Source: Lachnospiraceae bacterium (lineage in GTDB: Bacteria > Bacillota > Clostridia > Lachnospirales > Lachnospiraceae). Taken from it: DNA of 37,237 nucleotides. Shown one piece after another: positions 1 to 8,396 of the stretch; position 1 is the first letter of the stretch; each line of letters begins with the position of its first letter. The DNA is taken from the NCBI GenBank assembly GCA_022510665.1, contig JAFLSZ010000005.1, positions 19,325 through 56,561 of the forward strand, written 5' to 3'. Below the pieces are notes generated by a model. That model saw only the letters and a program-made list of their open reading frames with translations. It was not told the origin of the DNA and searched no databases. The position numbers and the translations under genes are program-made.

Positions 1-93
1 CAGCGCAGGATCAGAGTATACGACTGTACCGCAATCTCCGAGGACGATGGACCGACTCTATCACTTCCATATGTAAGATCTGCTTTCTGTACC
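1..93 (+). CDS. Possible 3' end of an unidentified gene
   Basis: Frame 1 is open from the window edge to a TGA at 91-93. It gives about 30 residues that begin QRRIRVYDC and end VRSAFCT. The family is not recognisable. The minus strand here has no ORF with a ribosome binding site. This may be the tail of a gene that begins outside the window, or it may be chance. Low confidence. Confidence 0.2.
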
Positions 94-120
94 TGAAATT
101 TTGCCAAATACAAATTATGC

Positions 121-738
121 CTAGTCTACAGGTGTATAGTCTTTAATTATTTCCTTGATACGCTCCATCAAAAAAAACTTAGTCTGATAATCGATTCTTG
201 TAACCCCTATATCGTCGCCCATATCAATATCCCACACACCATCAGAACGCTCTTTGTAGCCAAATACCTGATCTGCAATCGTTATATGACCGTAATCTAT
301 ACTGTCATCGTAACTGCGCTCAGACGCTCCTTCGTAACCGAAGACAGTCATATCGCTATCGTCAGTGACAATAAGAATCCCATAATTCCACCCCTCATTT
401 AGTCCCAGAAGAACCTCTTTACCGGATGGGCTGGTTCCCATAAATCCAGCTTTAATCCACGCGTCAAGCTCATCATAATCCAGTGTTAATACCTGTTTCG
501 GGGCATCTGCTGATGTTTCTGGAGCCGGTGTCACCGATTGATTTCCGGCATCTGCTGATGTTTCTGGAGCCGGTGTCACCGATTGATTTCCGACATCACC
601 GGCAGCGCCAGTCCCAGTCTGGTTCTCTGTCCCCGGATTTGAAGTCGGGGAAGCTTCTGGCTCTGACGCGCCACATCCCGCTGTCATTGTTACCACCATC
701 AACGCTGCCAATACAATAGATACAAATTTGTTTTTCAT
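121..738 (-). CDS. Small hypothetical lipoprotein with a duplicated linker
   Basis: This is a predicted secreted lipoprotein of 205 residues. The start at 738 is chosen over the longer frame to 855 because an AGGGAG ribosome binding site precedes it and a signal peptide begins there. A hydrophobic stretch follows MKNKF and ends in a lipobox TAGC at about residue 22. Next comes a low-complexity Ser/Thr/Pro/Glu linker containing two identical 15-residue units (GNQSVTPAPETSADA), encoded by a perfect 45-bp tandem repeat. The C-terminal 120 residues form an acidic, Tyr-rich domain that I do not recognise. Lipidation and a location on the outer face of the membrane are inferred from the lipobox. 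The function is unknown. No gene is tightly linked downstream in the window. Confidence 0.75.
   Translation of the reverse strand: MKNKFVSIVLAALMVVTMTAGCGASEPEASPTSNPGTENQTGTGAAGDVGNQSVTPAPETSADAGNQSVTPAPETSADAPKQVLTLDYDELDAWIKAGFMGTSPSGKEVLLGLNEGWNYGILIVTDDSDMTVFGYEGASERSYDDSIDYGHITIADQVFGYKERSDGVWDIDMGDDIGVTRIDYQTKFFLMERIKEIIKDYTPVD
502..591. repeat. Perfect 2 x 45-bp tandem repeat
   Basis: Positions 502-546 and 547-591 are identical and in frame with the lipoprotein gene. They encode two copies of a 15-residue Pro/Thr/Ser-rich linker unit. Perfect identity suggests a recent slippage duplication or length-variable linker. Confidence 0.9.
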
Positions 739-977
739 TCTTATTTCTCCCTTCCTTTGCACACGCCATTTTGCATCGCAAGTCAAGGCGTGTGCGCAGC
801 ACAGACCTGCCAGTTGAAAAATTTTCAGCAGCAATTCATTATATGTCTGCAGCAATCCTACTCCTGTTATTCGCCAAAGGCCAACACATTCCTCCGCAAT
901 TGCTGCAAGACGTAGTATACAAGAACCACTATCGTTTCCATACCTTCCTCCTCAAGTTTTCCTCCTCAAGGGGCGTT
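739..977. other. Intergenic leader of the lipoprotein gene, with a 24-codon ORF
   Basis: This stretch lies upstream of the lipoprotein gene at 738 on the minus strand. It contains a direct repeat of TCCTCCTCAAG around 946-970, which reads as two tandem AGGAGG Shine-Dalgarno sequences on the minus strand. These sit just before an ATG at 941 that opens a 24-codon ORF (867-941, METIVVLVYYVLQQL...). I see no clear sigma-A promoter. The short ORF could be a leader peptide or chance. Confidence 0.35.
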
Positions 978-1012
978 ATAAGAAACCCCCGCAAGTCTTG
1001 AAACTTACGGGG
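978..1012 (-). terminator. Terminator of the GGGtGRT operon
   Basis: On the minus strand a 10-bp stem (one G-U pair) is formed by 1003-1012 and 986-995. It is followed by a U-rich tract (TTTCTTAT). It lies 26 bp past the stop codon of the GGGtGRT gene, so it is the likely end of that transcript. Confidence 0.7.
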
Positions 1013-1038
1013 CATCTCCATTTCTTTAATTCCTATTT

Positions 1039-2049
1039 TTAGAACTTCCCAGCCTCGGCTGCTTCCTGAATCGAAACCGCTACCGCTACCGTCATACCTA
1101 CCATCGGGTTGTTGCCGGCGCCGATTAAGCCCATCATTTCTACATGAGCCGGTACGGAAGAAGAACCTGCGAACTGCGCGTCGGAATGCATACGTCCGAG
1201 GGTATCGGTCATACCGTAGGAAGCCGGGCCTGCTGCCATGTTGTCCGGATGCAGCGTTCTGCCGGTACCGCCGCCGCTTGCTACGGAGAAGTACTTCTTG
1301 CCTGCTTCGTTTCTCTCCTTCTTATAGGTACCCGCTACCGGATGCTGGAATCTGGTCGGATTCGTGGAGTTACCGGTAATGGAAACGTCTACGTTCTCTT
1401 TCCACATAATCGCAACGCCTTCCGGAACACTGTTTGCACCGTAGCAGTTTACCTTTGCACGAAGTCCGTCGGAGTAAGCCTTACGGGAAACTTCCTTTAC
1501 CTCGTTGGTATACGGATCATACTCGGTTTCAACGAAAGTAAATCCGTTGATACGGGAGATAATCTGTGCCGCATCCTTTCCGAGACCGTTTAAGATAACA
1601 CGCAGAGGCTTCTGGCGAACTTTATTTGCCTTTTCCGCGATACCGATTGCGCCCTCTGCAGCCGCGAAGGACTCGTGACCTGCCAAAAAGCAGAAGCAGT
1701 CGGTGTCTTCCTCAAGGAGCATCTTGCCAAGGTTTCCGTGGCCGAGACCTACCTTACGGGTATCCGCAACGGAACCCGGAATACAGAATGCCTGTAAGCC
1801 CTCTCCGATTGCCGCAGCAGCGTCTGCAGCCTTCTTACAGCCCTTCTTGATTGCGATTGCCGCACCTACGGTATATGCCCAGCACGCGTTCTCAAAGCAG
1901 ATCGGCTGGATGCCCTTAATCTGATCGTACACGTTCAGACCGGCATCTTTTGTAATCTTCTCAGCTTCTTCAATAGAAGCAATTCCATAGCTGTTTAATA
2001 CAGCATTGATTTTGTCAATTCTTCTCTCATATGATTCAAACAAAGCCAT
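1039..2049 (-). CDS. GGGtGRT family protein
   Basis: The 336-residue product contains the signature SGGGTGRT followed by a long conserved C-terminal half (HSDAQFAGSSSVPAHVEMM, then GLIGAGNNPMVGM). This matches the family named GGGtGRT, which has no established biochemical role that I know of. There is no signal peptide or membrane segment, so a cytosolic protein is likely. The gene starts 32 bp after the stop of a NifU/IscU-like gene and shares its strand and terminator, so the two are probably co-transcribed. The pairing with an iron-sulfur scaffold-like protein suggests a role linked to metal clusters or redox chemistry. That is inference only. Family assignment is confident; function is unknown. 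Confidence 0.85.
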   Translation of the reverse strand: MALFESYERRIDKINAVLNSYGIASIEEAEKITKDAGLNVYDQIKGIQPICFENACWAYTVGAAIAIKKGCKKAADAAAAIGEGLQAFCIPGSVADTRKVGLGHGNLGKMLLEEDTDCFCFLAGHESFAAAEGAIGIAEKANKVRQKPLRVILNGLGKDAAQIISRINGFTFVETEYDPYTNEVKEVSRKAYSDGLRAKVNCYGANSVPEGVAIMWKENVDVSITGNSTNPTRFQHPVAGTYKKERNEAGKKYFSVASGGGTGRTLHPDNMAAGPASYGMTDTLGRMHSDAQFAGSSSVPAHVEMMGLIGAGNNPMVGMTVAVAVSIQEAAEAGKF

Positions 2050-2081
2050 GATATGTATCCTCCTGATTTATTTTGATTCGA

Positions 2082-2774
2082 TTATTCCTTTCTCGGGTCA
2101 ATAATCTTAACGGCATCTGCCACGCGGCCATACTGACCCTTTGCCTTCTCGTAAGCGGTGTTCGGATCGTCACCCTTCTTGATGAAATCCGTCATCTTAC
2201 CGAGACTTACAAACTGATAACCGATAATCTGGTCATCCGCATCAAGAGCGATACCGGTTACATAACCTTCTGCCATCTCTAAGTAACGCGGTCCCTTCTT
2301 TAAAGTACCATACATTGTACCCACCTGAGAACGAAGCCCCTTACCGAGGTCTTCAAGACCTGCACCAATCGGAAGACCATCCTCGGAAAATGCGCTTTGG
2401 GAACGGCCGTAAACAATCTGTAAGAACAGTTCTCTCATTGCAGTGTTGATTGCATCACAGACAAGGTCGGTATTTAATGCTTCCATTACCGTAAGGCCCG
2501 GTAAAATCTCGGCAGCCATAGCGGCGGAGTGGGTCATACCGGAACAGCCGATTGTCTCTACCAGCGCTTCCTGAATAATGCCATCCTTTACATTTAAGGT
2601 CAGCTTACATGCTCCCTGCTGCGGAGCACACCAACCGATACCGTGTGTCAAACCGGAAATATCCTTTACTTCCTTTACCTGTACCCACTTTGCCTCCTCC
2701 GGGATCGGGGCTGCACCGTGATGTACGCCCTGCGCTACCGGGCACATCGTCTCTACTTCATGTGAATAAATCAT
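2082..2774 (-). CDS. NifU/IscU-like iron-sulfur scaffold family protein
   Basis: The start at 2774 follows a GAAAGGAG ribosome binding site and gives 230 residues; the longer frame to 2816 lacks one. Cysteines sit at residues 11, 49, 56, 77 and 106. The segment VETIGCSGMTHSAAMAAE (72-89) resembles the IscU/NifU motif GCxAS...A around its conserved cysteine. IscU proteins assemble Fe-S clusters for transfer to apoproteins. Whether this divergent, longer member does so is not shown. It is the first gene of a two-gene unit with the GGGtGRT gene. No cysteine desulfurase or suf genes are nearby, which argues for a specialised role rather than housekeeping assembly. Confidence 0.75.
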   Translation of the reverse strand: MIYSHEVETMCPVAQGVHHGAAPIPEEAKWVQVKEVKDISGLTHGIGWCAPQQGACKLTLNVKDGIIQEALVETIGCSGMTHSAAMAAEILPGLTVMEALNTDLVCDAINTAMRELFLQIVYGRSQSAFSEDGLPIGAGLEDLGKGLRSQVGTMYGTLKKGPRYLEMAEGYVTGIALDADDQIIGYQFVSLGKMTDFIKKGDDPNTAYEKAKGQYGRVADAVKIIDPRKE

Positions 2775-2954
2775 GCCTAGACTCCTTTCAATCCATCTTG
2801 CAATATTAGTGAACACATCTTCGGCAAGAATGTGATATATTTAACAAAGCCATCCTCGCTTCTTCTGCGACCACTCTGATTCTATTTTCTCACAAAAATG
2901 CGATTTCGTCTACTCTTTTTTTGTCAAATTTTATGTTTTTCTTACTTTGCGGTG

Positions 2955-2983
2955 TTGCGGTGCTACCGCTCCTGTGCTACAAT
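2955..2983 (+). promoter_or_regulatory. Sigma-A promoter of the dCMP deaminase gene
   Basis: The -35 box TTGCGG (2955-2960) and -10 box TACAAT (2978-2983) are separated by 17 bp, with a TG one base upstream of the -10. It lies about 80 bp before the start codon at 3064. Confidence 0.55.
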
Positions 2984-3063
2984 AATAACAGGAACCCGAA
3001 AGGCAGAATATCTGCATATCAACCAGCCGACGGAGGATGAAACGTCAACGGAACGGAGGAACT

Positions 3064-3543
3064 ATGAAGAAACAGGATTATCTAAAATGGGACGAATATT
3101 TTATGGGAATCGCCATGCTCTCGGCGATGAGAAGCAAAGATCCGAACACCAGCGTCGGTGCCTGTATCGTCAGCACGGACAATAAAATTCTTTCCGTCGG
3201 TTATAACGGAATGCCGACAGGCTGCTCCGATGACGAGTATCCCTGGGAAAGGGAAGGCAACGTCCTCGAAACCAAATACTTTTATGTCTGCCATGCGGAA
3301 CTGAACGCGATTTTAAATTATACCGGCGTCAATATGCGCGGCGCCAGAATATACACTACGCTTTTCCCTTGTAATGAGTGCACGAAAGCCCTGATCCAGA
3401 CAGGTATCTCCGAAGTCATCTATCATTCGGACAAATATGCCGAAACCGACTCGGTAAAGGCATCCAAGCGGATGTTTGATTCCGCGGGTATTGTGTACCG
3501 CAAATATCAGCCGATTAACCGTCTGGTTACAATTTCGCTGTGA
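3064..3543 (+). CDS. Deoxycytidylate (dCMP) deaminase family protein
   Basis: dCMP deaminase converts dCMP to dUMP and so supplies the thymidylate synthase substrate. The 159-residue product carries the zinc site HAE (His77, Glu79 as proton shuttle) and PCNEC (Cys103, Cys106). The start at 3064 is preceded by GGAGG five bases upstream; the in-frame ATG at 3037 lacks a site. Length and motifs match the ComEB/dCMP deaminase family rather than the shorter cytidine deaminases. It is transcribed alone on the plus strand, with its own promoter and a terminator 30 bp downstream. A competence-linked ComEB role is possible but not supported by neighbours. Confidence 0.88.
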   Translation: MKKQDYLKWDEYFMGIAMLSAMRSKDPNTSVGACIVSTDNKILSVGYNGMPTGCSDDEYPWEREGNVLETKYFYVCHAELNAILNYTGVNMRGARIYTTLFPCNECTKALIQTGISEVIYHSDKYAETDSVKASKRMFDSAGIVYRKYQPINRLVTISL

Positions 3544-3572
3544 CTTTATAAAGCATCTGTCCAAGGAAAAGA

Positions 3573-3606
3573 GGCTGTCCGCGCTTAGTGCGACAGCCCC
3601 TTTTTT
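3573..3606. terminator. Terminator between convergent genes
   Basis: A 7-bp GC-rich stem (GGCTGTC 3573-3579, GACAGCC 3592-3598) is followed on the plus strand by CCTTTTTT. On the minus strand the stem is followed by CTTTTCC. It ends the dCMP deaminase transcript and may serve the convergent minus-strand operon as well. Confidence 0.85.
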
Positions 3607-3629
3607 GAAATTTTTTGTTCGTTTTCCCT

Positions 3630-3860
3630 CTATTCTTTGCTTAACTTTGCCGGATAATTCGGAAGTTTCCCGTCAATCGCAAAGATATCGTCATCCTCTA
3701 ACATCTTTTTTCCCATACAGATAATGCACTTGGTTTTGCCATAACCTCCGCAAAATCCGCAGATTTTATTTTTGTTCAGCGGATTTGCCTTCTCTCCAAA
3801 GCAAACCACACAAACCGAAACACCCTCACCACCACACTGAGGACATTTTTTCACTGCCAC
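3630..3860 (-). CDS. Small DnaJ-type cysteine-rich zinc-finger protein
   Basis: This 76-residue protein has four CxxC pairs spaced like the DnaJ central domain: CPQCGGEG, CVVCFGE, CGFCGGYG and CIICMGKK. They probably bind two zinc ions. There is no J domain or C-terminal substrate domain, and the tail of about 25 residues is unremarkable. The start is GTG at 3858-3860; a second GTG two codons later has better spacing to AGGTGG, so the true start could be 3854. It begins 33 bp after the purB stop and is likely the last gene of that transcript. The function is unknown; protein or nucleic acid binding through the zinc domain is inference. Confidence 0.7.
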   Translation of the reverse strand: MAVKKCPQCGGEGVSVCVVCFGEKANPLNKNKICGFCGGYGKTKCIICMGKKMLEDDDIFAIDGKLPNYPAKLSKE

Positions 3861-3893
3861 CCACCTGCCTTTCGCAATATAACAGCATTAAAA

Positions 3894-5327
3894 TTATACA
3901 TTAATTACCGCGCGCATTCCGAGCACTTCCTTATTCGCGTCCAGAATCGGAGCCACTACCTCATTGATAAACTCCTCTGTCTGCTCTTTCGCACAGCCTG
4001 TATAACGCTCCGGCTTCATTGCCTTTTGCAAATCTTCCAGACTCAGATTGAATGCCGGGTCTGCCGCAATCAATTCCAACAGGTTGTTTTCCATGCCTCG
4101 TTCTTTTATGTTTTTACCGGCTTCCATAGAAAGGGTACGAATTTTTTCATGCAGTTCCTGACGGTCCCCTCCCGCTTTCACTGCATCCATCATAATATTT
4201 TCCGTTGCCATAAACGGAAGTTCCGCCATAATGTGCTTTTCAATTACCTTCGGATAAACTACAAGCCCGTCCGCTACATTTAAGTATAAATCCAAAATGC
4301 CGTCCACTGCCAAAAATGCCTCCGGCACGGAAAGACGCTTGTTGGCGGAGTCGTCCAGCGTACGTTCAAACCACTGGGTCGCGCTGGTAATCGCAGGGTT
4401 AAGCACATCCGCCATAACATAACGGGACAGAGACGCAATGCGCTCGCTCCGCATCGGATTCCTTTTATATGCCATTGCGGAAGAACCTATCTGATTTTGT
4501 TCAAACGGCTCCTCGATTTCCTTTAAATGCTGCAGCAGACGGATGTCGTTGGAGAACTTATGCGCGCTTGCCGCAATTCCCGCAAGCACATTCACAACGC
4601 GGGTATCCATCTTTCTTGAATAGGTCTGTCCCGAAACAGGGAAGCAGGAAGCAAATCCCATCTTCGCCGCAATACGGTCTTCCAGTTCCTTAATCTTCTT
4701 CCGGTCGCCCTCGAATAATTCCAAAAAGCTCGCCTGCGTTCCGGTCGTACCCTTTGAACCAAGCAGACGCATGGATGCAATCATATGGTCCACATCTTCC
4801 AAATCAAGTAAAAGTTCCATAATCCAGAGCGTTGCCCGCTTTCCGACGGTCGTCGGCTGTGCCGGCTGGAAATGGGTAAACGCAAGGGTCGGAAGGGCAC
4901 GGTATTCCATCGCGAATCCGGAAAGCACGTTAATTACATTCAACAGTTTTTTCCGGACAAGTTTTAACCCTTCGGTCATTACAATAATATCCGTATTGTC
5001 ACCGACATAACAGGAAGTCGCTCCGAGATGGATAATCCCTTTCGCCGTCGGACACTGTACCCCATAAGCATACACATGGGACATTACGTCATGCCGCACT
5101 ACTTTCTCCCGTTCTTTCGCCACATCGTAATTGATATCTTCCGCGTGTTCTTTTAACTCCTCAATCTGCTCCTTTGTCACGGGAAGTCCTAACTCATGTT
5201 CTGCCTCCGCAAGCGCAATCCAAAGTCTCCGCCACGTCTTAAACTTCATATCCGGAGAAAATATATACTGCATCTCTTTACTTGCATAACGCTCCGACAA
5301 CGGGCTCACATATCTGTCCTCAGCCAT
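3894..5327 (-). CDS. purB: Adenylosuccinate lyase
   Basis: PurB cleaves SAICAR to AICAR and adenylosuccinate to AMP, releasing fumarate in both steps of purine synthesis. The 477-residue protein shows the fumarase/aspartase superfamily signature (GSSAMAYKRNPMRSE, near residue 290) and the upstream TTGTQASF and HLGATS segments. It is full length for the longer, eukaryote-like PurB type. It follows the GH30 gene by 39 bp and precedes the cysteine-rich gene by 33 bp on the same strand. No other pur biosynthesis genes are in the window, so it may serve the AMP branch alongside nearby nucleoside salvage genes. Confidence 0.93.
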   Translation of the reverse strand: MAEDRYVSPLSERYASKEMQYIFSPDMKFKTWRRLWIALAEAEHELGLPVTKEQIEELKEHAEDINYDVAKEREKVVRHDVMSHVYAYGVQCPTAKGIIHLGATSCYVGDNTDIIVMTEGLKLVRKKLLNVINVLSGFAMEYRALPTLAFTHFQPAQPTTVGKRATLWIMELLLDLEDVDHMIASMRLLGSKGTTGTQASFLELFEGDRKKIKELEDRIAAKMGFASCFPVSGQTYSRKMDTRVVNVLAGIAASAHKFSNDIRLLQHLKEIEEPFEQNQIGSSAMAYKRNPMRSERIASLSRYVMADVLNPAITSATQWFERTLDDSANKRLSVPEAFLAVDGILDLYLNVADGLVVYPKVIEKHIMAELPFMATENIMMDAVKAGGDRQELHEKIRTLSMEAGKNIKERGMENNLLELIAADPAFNLSLEDLQKAMKPERYTGCAKEQTEEFINEVVAPILDANKEVLGMRAVINV

Positions 5328-5366
5328 ATTATTTATCTGCCTTTCTGCCGTAAAAAACGACCCTTT

Positions 5367-6893
5367 TTATTCTAAATCAAGTACAATCGTTGTAATGCTC
5401 TCCGCCGGAAGTTTTACGGTATTTCCTGCCTGCAGCGCCCCGATATTCTCATACAGAACATTGTTGGAAGAATCATCTATTCCGAGTACCGACTGGTATA
5501 TCTCACTTCCCGTAATATAATACCCCTCTGCCGGAACCTGTAACGTCCGTTCTTTCTCTCCAAGGTTAATCACAACCAGCACTACTTTTTTCCCGTCTTC
5601 ACTTACATACGCGGAAGTCTTAAAATCCATTTTGTCTTCCACTTCAGCACCCACGCGGATATATCCCGGACGGATAAATTCGGAGAAATGACGCAGCGCG
5701 TAATAATCCGCGCAGAGAAGCCATCCGTCTTTGTTTACTTTCTTTCCGCTATCGATTCCGATTAACTCTCCGCTCTCAAAATCCCCGGCAGCATTCGGCC
5801 AGACCGCGCTCCAATATATATACGCGTTCATATCCGCCCATTCCATGGCATTGTTAATCAGCGCCGCCGTCTGAAGGCCGCGTCCGCGGAAAAACTCGGT
5901 CTGCCAGCGCGCGTATCCGTATTCGCCGAAATACTTCTCCATATCCATGAAATTCCAACGGAAAGAGTCATACCTTACCGTATTATTATCTTCATTCGAA
6001 TCACCGCCGACATACAAATGATAACCGATTCCGTAAATGCTTTCCGGTTTCGTATCAATAATTTCTCTTACATAACCGTACAGCTTTAACGGTTCACAGG
6101 TCATCGTTTCCGGCGCAATCATCTTAGGCGCTTCATCTCCAAACGCCTCCCGGAGCGCGTCATACACCGCCAGAAACGCTTTCGCGTAGGAAGCGTGTGT
6201 ACTGGTTTCCGTCTGTGCAAACTCACATCCGTCATAACTTGCCACAAAATCACACTCATTCTGTATGGAAACATAGTCAATCTTAATACCCCAGTCACGG
6301 TAGAACTGAACCGATTCTACCCACCACTGCGCATATTCCTCATACATATAGGTACCGTCTTCATGTTTTGCGAGCGAACCCCCTCCGTTGATGCTGTGAT
6401 TGGATTTCAGTCTCGCAGGCGGCGACCAGCAGGAAAGCAGTATCGTCGGCTCTTCACCGTACTTTGCCGCGCGTTCTACCGCTGCTTCATAAATACGAAC
6501 CATCGGACCGACGTTGCCTGCGACGCCTTCCACACTGTAAGCATATTCGTTTTTAAAACGAATGATTGACATCTTCGCGTCCGAAAACGCCGCATCCAAC
6601 AGCCCCGCAGTATTACCGGTCGTAAATACCTGATCCGAATACCATGTAAACGCACCTCCGAAGCCGTCTATTTTCTGATGTTTTTCATTCAAATCAAAAG
6701 TATATCGTAAATACTCTCCGTTCAAAGCGGTATCCCCCTCATCCGGCCCTGCCGTAATCTCCGGTGTCGGCGTCAGCGCACCGTCGGTAATTTCCGGTTC
6801 TTTTGTCGGTTCGTCCGTTCCTCCCGGCTGCTTTCCGCAGGCTGCGGTCAGCAACAGAAGCGAAATAAAAAACAAACTCCGTACCTTTTTCAT
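5367..6893 (-). CDS. GH30-family glycoside hydrolase, lipoprotein
   Basis: This is a predicted surface-anchored glycan hydrolase of 508 residues. The start at 6893 follows an AAGGAGG site and gives a signal peptide with lipobox TAAC (Cys19), then a Pro/Thr/Glu linker to about residue 58. The catalytic domain begins with the GH30 hallmark KIDGFGGAFTW. The likely acid/base is Glu213 in SIQNECDF and the likely nucleophile is Glu333 in WQTEFF. The SCWSPPARLKSN and YHLYVGG segments also fit. The pattern resembles the xylan-active branch of GH30, but substrate cannot be fixed by eye. A C-terminal beta-rich side domain completes the protein. It sits between hslO and purB with short gaps, an unusual place for a carbohydrate enzyme. 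Confidence 0.85.
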   Translation of the reverse strand: MKKVRSLFFISLLLLTAACGKQPGGTDEPTKEPEITDGALTPTPEITAGPDEGDTALNGEYLRYTFDLNEKHQKIDGFGGAFTWYSDQVFTTGNTAGLLDAAFSDAKMSIIRFKNEYAYSVEGVAGNVGPMVRIYEAAVERAAKYGEEPTILLSCWSPPARLKSNHSINGGGSLAKHEDGTYMYEEYAQWWVESVQFYRDWGIKIDYVSIQNECDFVASYDGCEFAQTETSTHASYAKAFLAVYDALREAFGDEAPKMIAPETMTCEPLKLYGYVREIIDTKPESIYGIGYHLYVGGDSNEDNNTVRYDSFRWNFMDMEKYFGEYGYARWQTEFFRGRGLQTAALINNAMEWADMNAYIYWSAVWPNAAGDFESGELIGIDSGKKVNKDGWLLCADYYALRHFSEFIRPGYIRVGAEVEDKMDFKTSAYVSEDGKKVVLVVINLGEKERTLQVPAEGYYITGSEIYQSVLGIDDSSNNVLYENIGALQAGNTVKLPAESITTIVLDLE

Positions 6894-6925
6894 TTTTCTT
6901 GTCCTCCTTCTTTGTCTTTTTACTT

Positions 6926-7813
6926 TCAACGGGCCTCTGCCCTTAACCTGCGCAGTTCGTCCACAGAAAAAGTATAACTGCCGTCACAGAACTGGCAGTT
7001 TGTCGTAATCGGCTCGCCGTCCGCAATCATCGCATCTAACTCTGCCCTGCCGATGCTGATTAACGCCTTTTCCACACGTTCTCTGGAACAGTTGCAATAG
7101 TAAGAAGCCGGTATCTTATCCAGCAGCTTTAAATCAAATCCCGTGAAAATATATTCTAAAATCTCCTCCGGCGTCATGCCCTCTTCTAACAAACCGGACA
7201 CGGCCGTCACCTCGGTTAACTTCTGCTCCAGATGGGAAATGACTTCCTCGGTCGCATTCGGCATCAACTGAATCATAAAACCGCCCGCCTGCGCCACGGT
7301 ATTGTCACGGTTCATCAGTACGCCGAGGGCAACCGATGACGGCACCTGCTCCGACGCCGCGAAATAATAAGTAAAGTCTTCCGCAATCTCGCCGGAAATC
7401 AGCTCCGTTTCACCGATATACGGTTCTTTCAGGCCCAAATCCTTAATCACCCTGAGAACTCCTTTTCCGACCGCACCGCCGACATCAAGCTTTCCTTCTT
7501 TGCTCGGCGGAAGCATTACCCCCGGATTCTGCACATACCCTTTCACCCGCGCCATAGAATCCGCGGTAACGGTCGCGGTTCCAAGCGGACCGTCCCCCAT
7601 AACCTGAACGGTCAGTAAATCCTTTCCGCCTTTCATCATACTTCCCATCATTGCCGCGCCGGTCAGCAAACGCCCTAACGCCGCCGTCGCTACCGGACTG
7701 GTGTTATGAATTGTTCTGGCCCTTTCTGTCAGATTCCTCGTTGTTGCGGCAAACACGCGAATCTGCCCGTCCGCGGCACTGCCGCGGACAATATAATCCT
7801 GCTTATTTTCCAT
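6926..7813 (-). CDS. hslO: Redox-regulated chaperone Hsp33
   Basis: Hsp33 is a cytosolic holdase. It is inactive when its four C-terminal cysteines bind zinc, and is activated by oxidative unfolding. The 295-residue protein has the N-terminal Hsp33 fold and the C-terminal zinc motif CNC (in SYYCNCSRERV) plus CQFC (in TTNCQFCDGSY). The start at 7813 follows AGGA and begins MENKQDYIVRG; the longer frame to 7849 would overlap cdd. It lies 7 bp downstream of cdd on the same strand, so it is co-transcribed with the salvage genes. Confidence 0.92.
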   Translation of the reverse strand: MENKQDYIVRGSAADGQIRVFAATTRNLTERARTIHNTSPVATAALGRLLTGAAMMGSMMKGGKDLLTVQVMGDGPLGTATVTADSMARVKGYVQNPGVMLPPSKEGKLDVGGAVGKGVLRVIKDLGLKEPYIGETELISGEIAEDFTYYFAASEQVPSSVALGVLMNRDNTVAQAGGFMIQLMPNATEEVISHLEQKLTEVTAVSGLLEEGMTPEEILEYIFTGFDLKLLDKIPASYYCNCSRERVEKALISIGRAELDAMIADGEPITTNCQFCDGSYTFSVDELRRLRAEAR

Positions 7814-7820
7814 AAAATCC

Positions 7821-8327
7821 TCACTGCAAATTCTTTCCCGAAAATCCAAACGGCAGCAGTTCTTCTAACGTATATATCATATAATCGTCTTCCGAACGCG
7901 CCAGAATTACCAAAAAAGACTTCGGGTCGCAAAACTCCGCCATTACCTGCCTGCAGACGCCGCACGGCGCACAATAATCTTTTAATACGTCACCTTTGCC
8001 GCCCACAACGGCAATCGCAAGAAACTCTTTTTTCCCTTCACTGACCGCTTTAAAAAATGCCGTGCGCTCCGCGCAGTTTGTCGGCGTATATGCCGCATTT
8101 TCGATATTGCAGCCACCGACAATTTCATTCTGCGCCGTTAAAAGCGCCGCTCCGACCCGAAAGCCGGAATACGGTACATATGCCTTGTTCCGGTATTCAC
8201 ATGCCGCACGAATCAGCTTCCGGCAGACCATATCGCTTAGCATATCCGGCAATTTTTTTGTAGAATCTTTTATTGCCGGTACTTTTTTTCCGTATGGCTG
8301 CAGCTTTGTGTTCTTTTCTTCCGCCAT
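7821..8327 (-). CDS. cdd: Cytidine deaminase with N-terminal extension
   Basis: The enzyme deaminates cytidine and deoxycytidine to uridine and deoxyuridine. Zinc ligands are visible in NCAER (Cys85, with Glu87 as proton shuttle) and PCGVC (Cys122, Cys125), and the core runs from about residue 33 to 160. At 168 residues it is longer than the usual 130-residue homotetrameric enzyme. The extra part is a Lys-rich N-terminal extension of about 30 residues, which could be a misplaced start, although no better start is evident. It lies between deoC and hslO in the deoD-deoC-cdd salvage run. Confidence 0.9.
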   Translation of the reverse strand: MAEEKNTKLQPYGKKVPAIKDSTKKLPDMLSDMVCRKLIRAACEYRNKAYVPYSGFRVGAALLTAQNEIVGGCNIENAAYTPTNCAERTAFFKAVSEGKKEFLAIAVVGGKGDVLKDYCAPCGVCRQVMAEFCDPKSFLVILARSEDDYMIYTLEELLPFGFSGKNLQ

Positions 8328-8396
8328 AAAAACACCTCCGTTTCAACCGTTTCCGTCCGCGGCTTTGCCTCTGTATCACCGCTTTCTAAACCTGTC

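Noticed and set aside
1144-1593. 149-codon plus-strand ORF
   Set aside because: It is antisense to the GGGtGRT gene, lacks a ribosome binding site and resembles no family.
2922-2927. TTGACA on the minus strand as the -35 of the NifU-like gene
   Set aside because: No acceptable -10 box occurs at 16-19 bp. The promoter of that pair could not be fixed.
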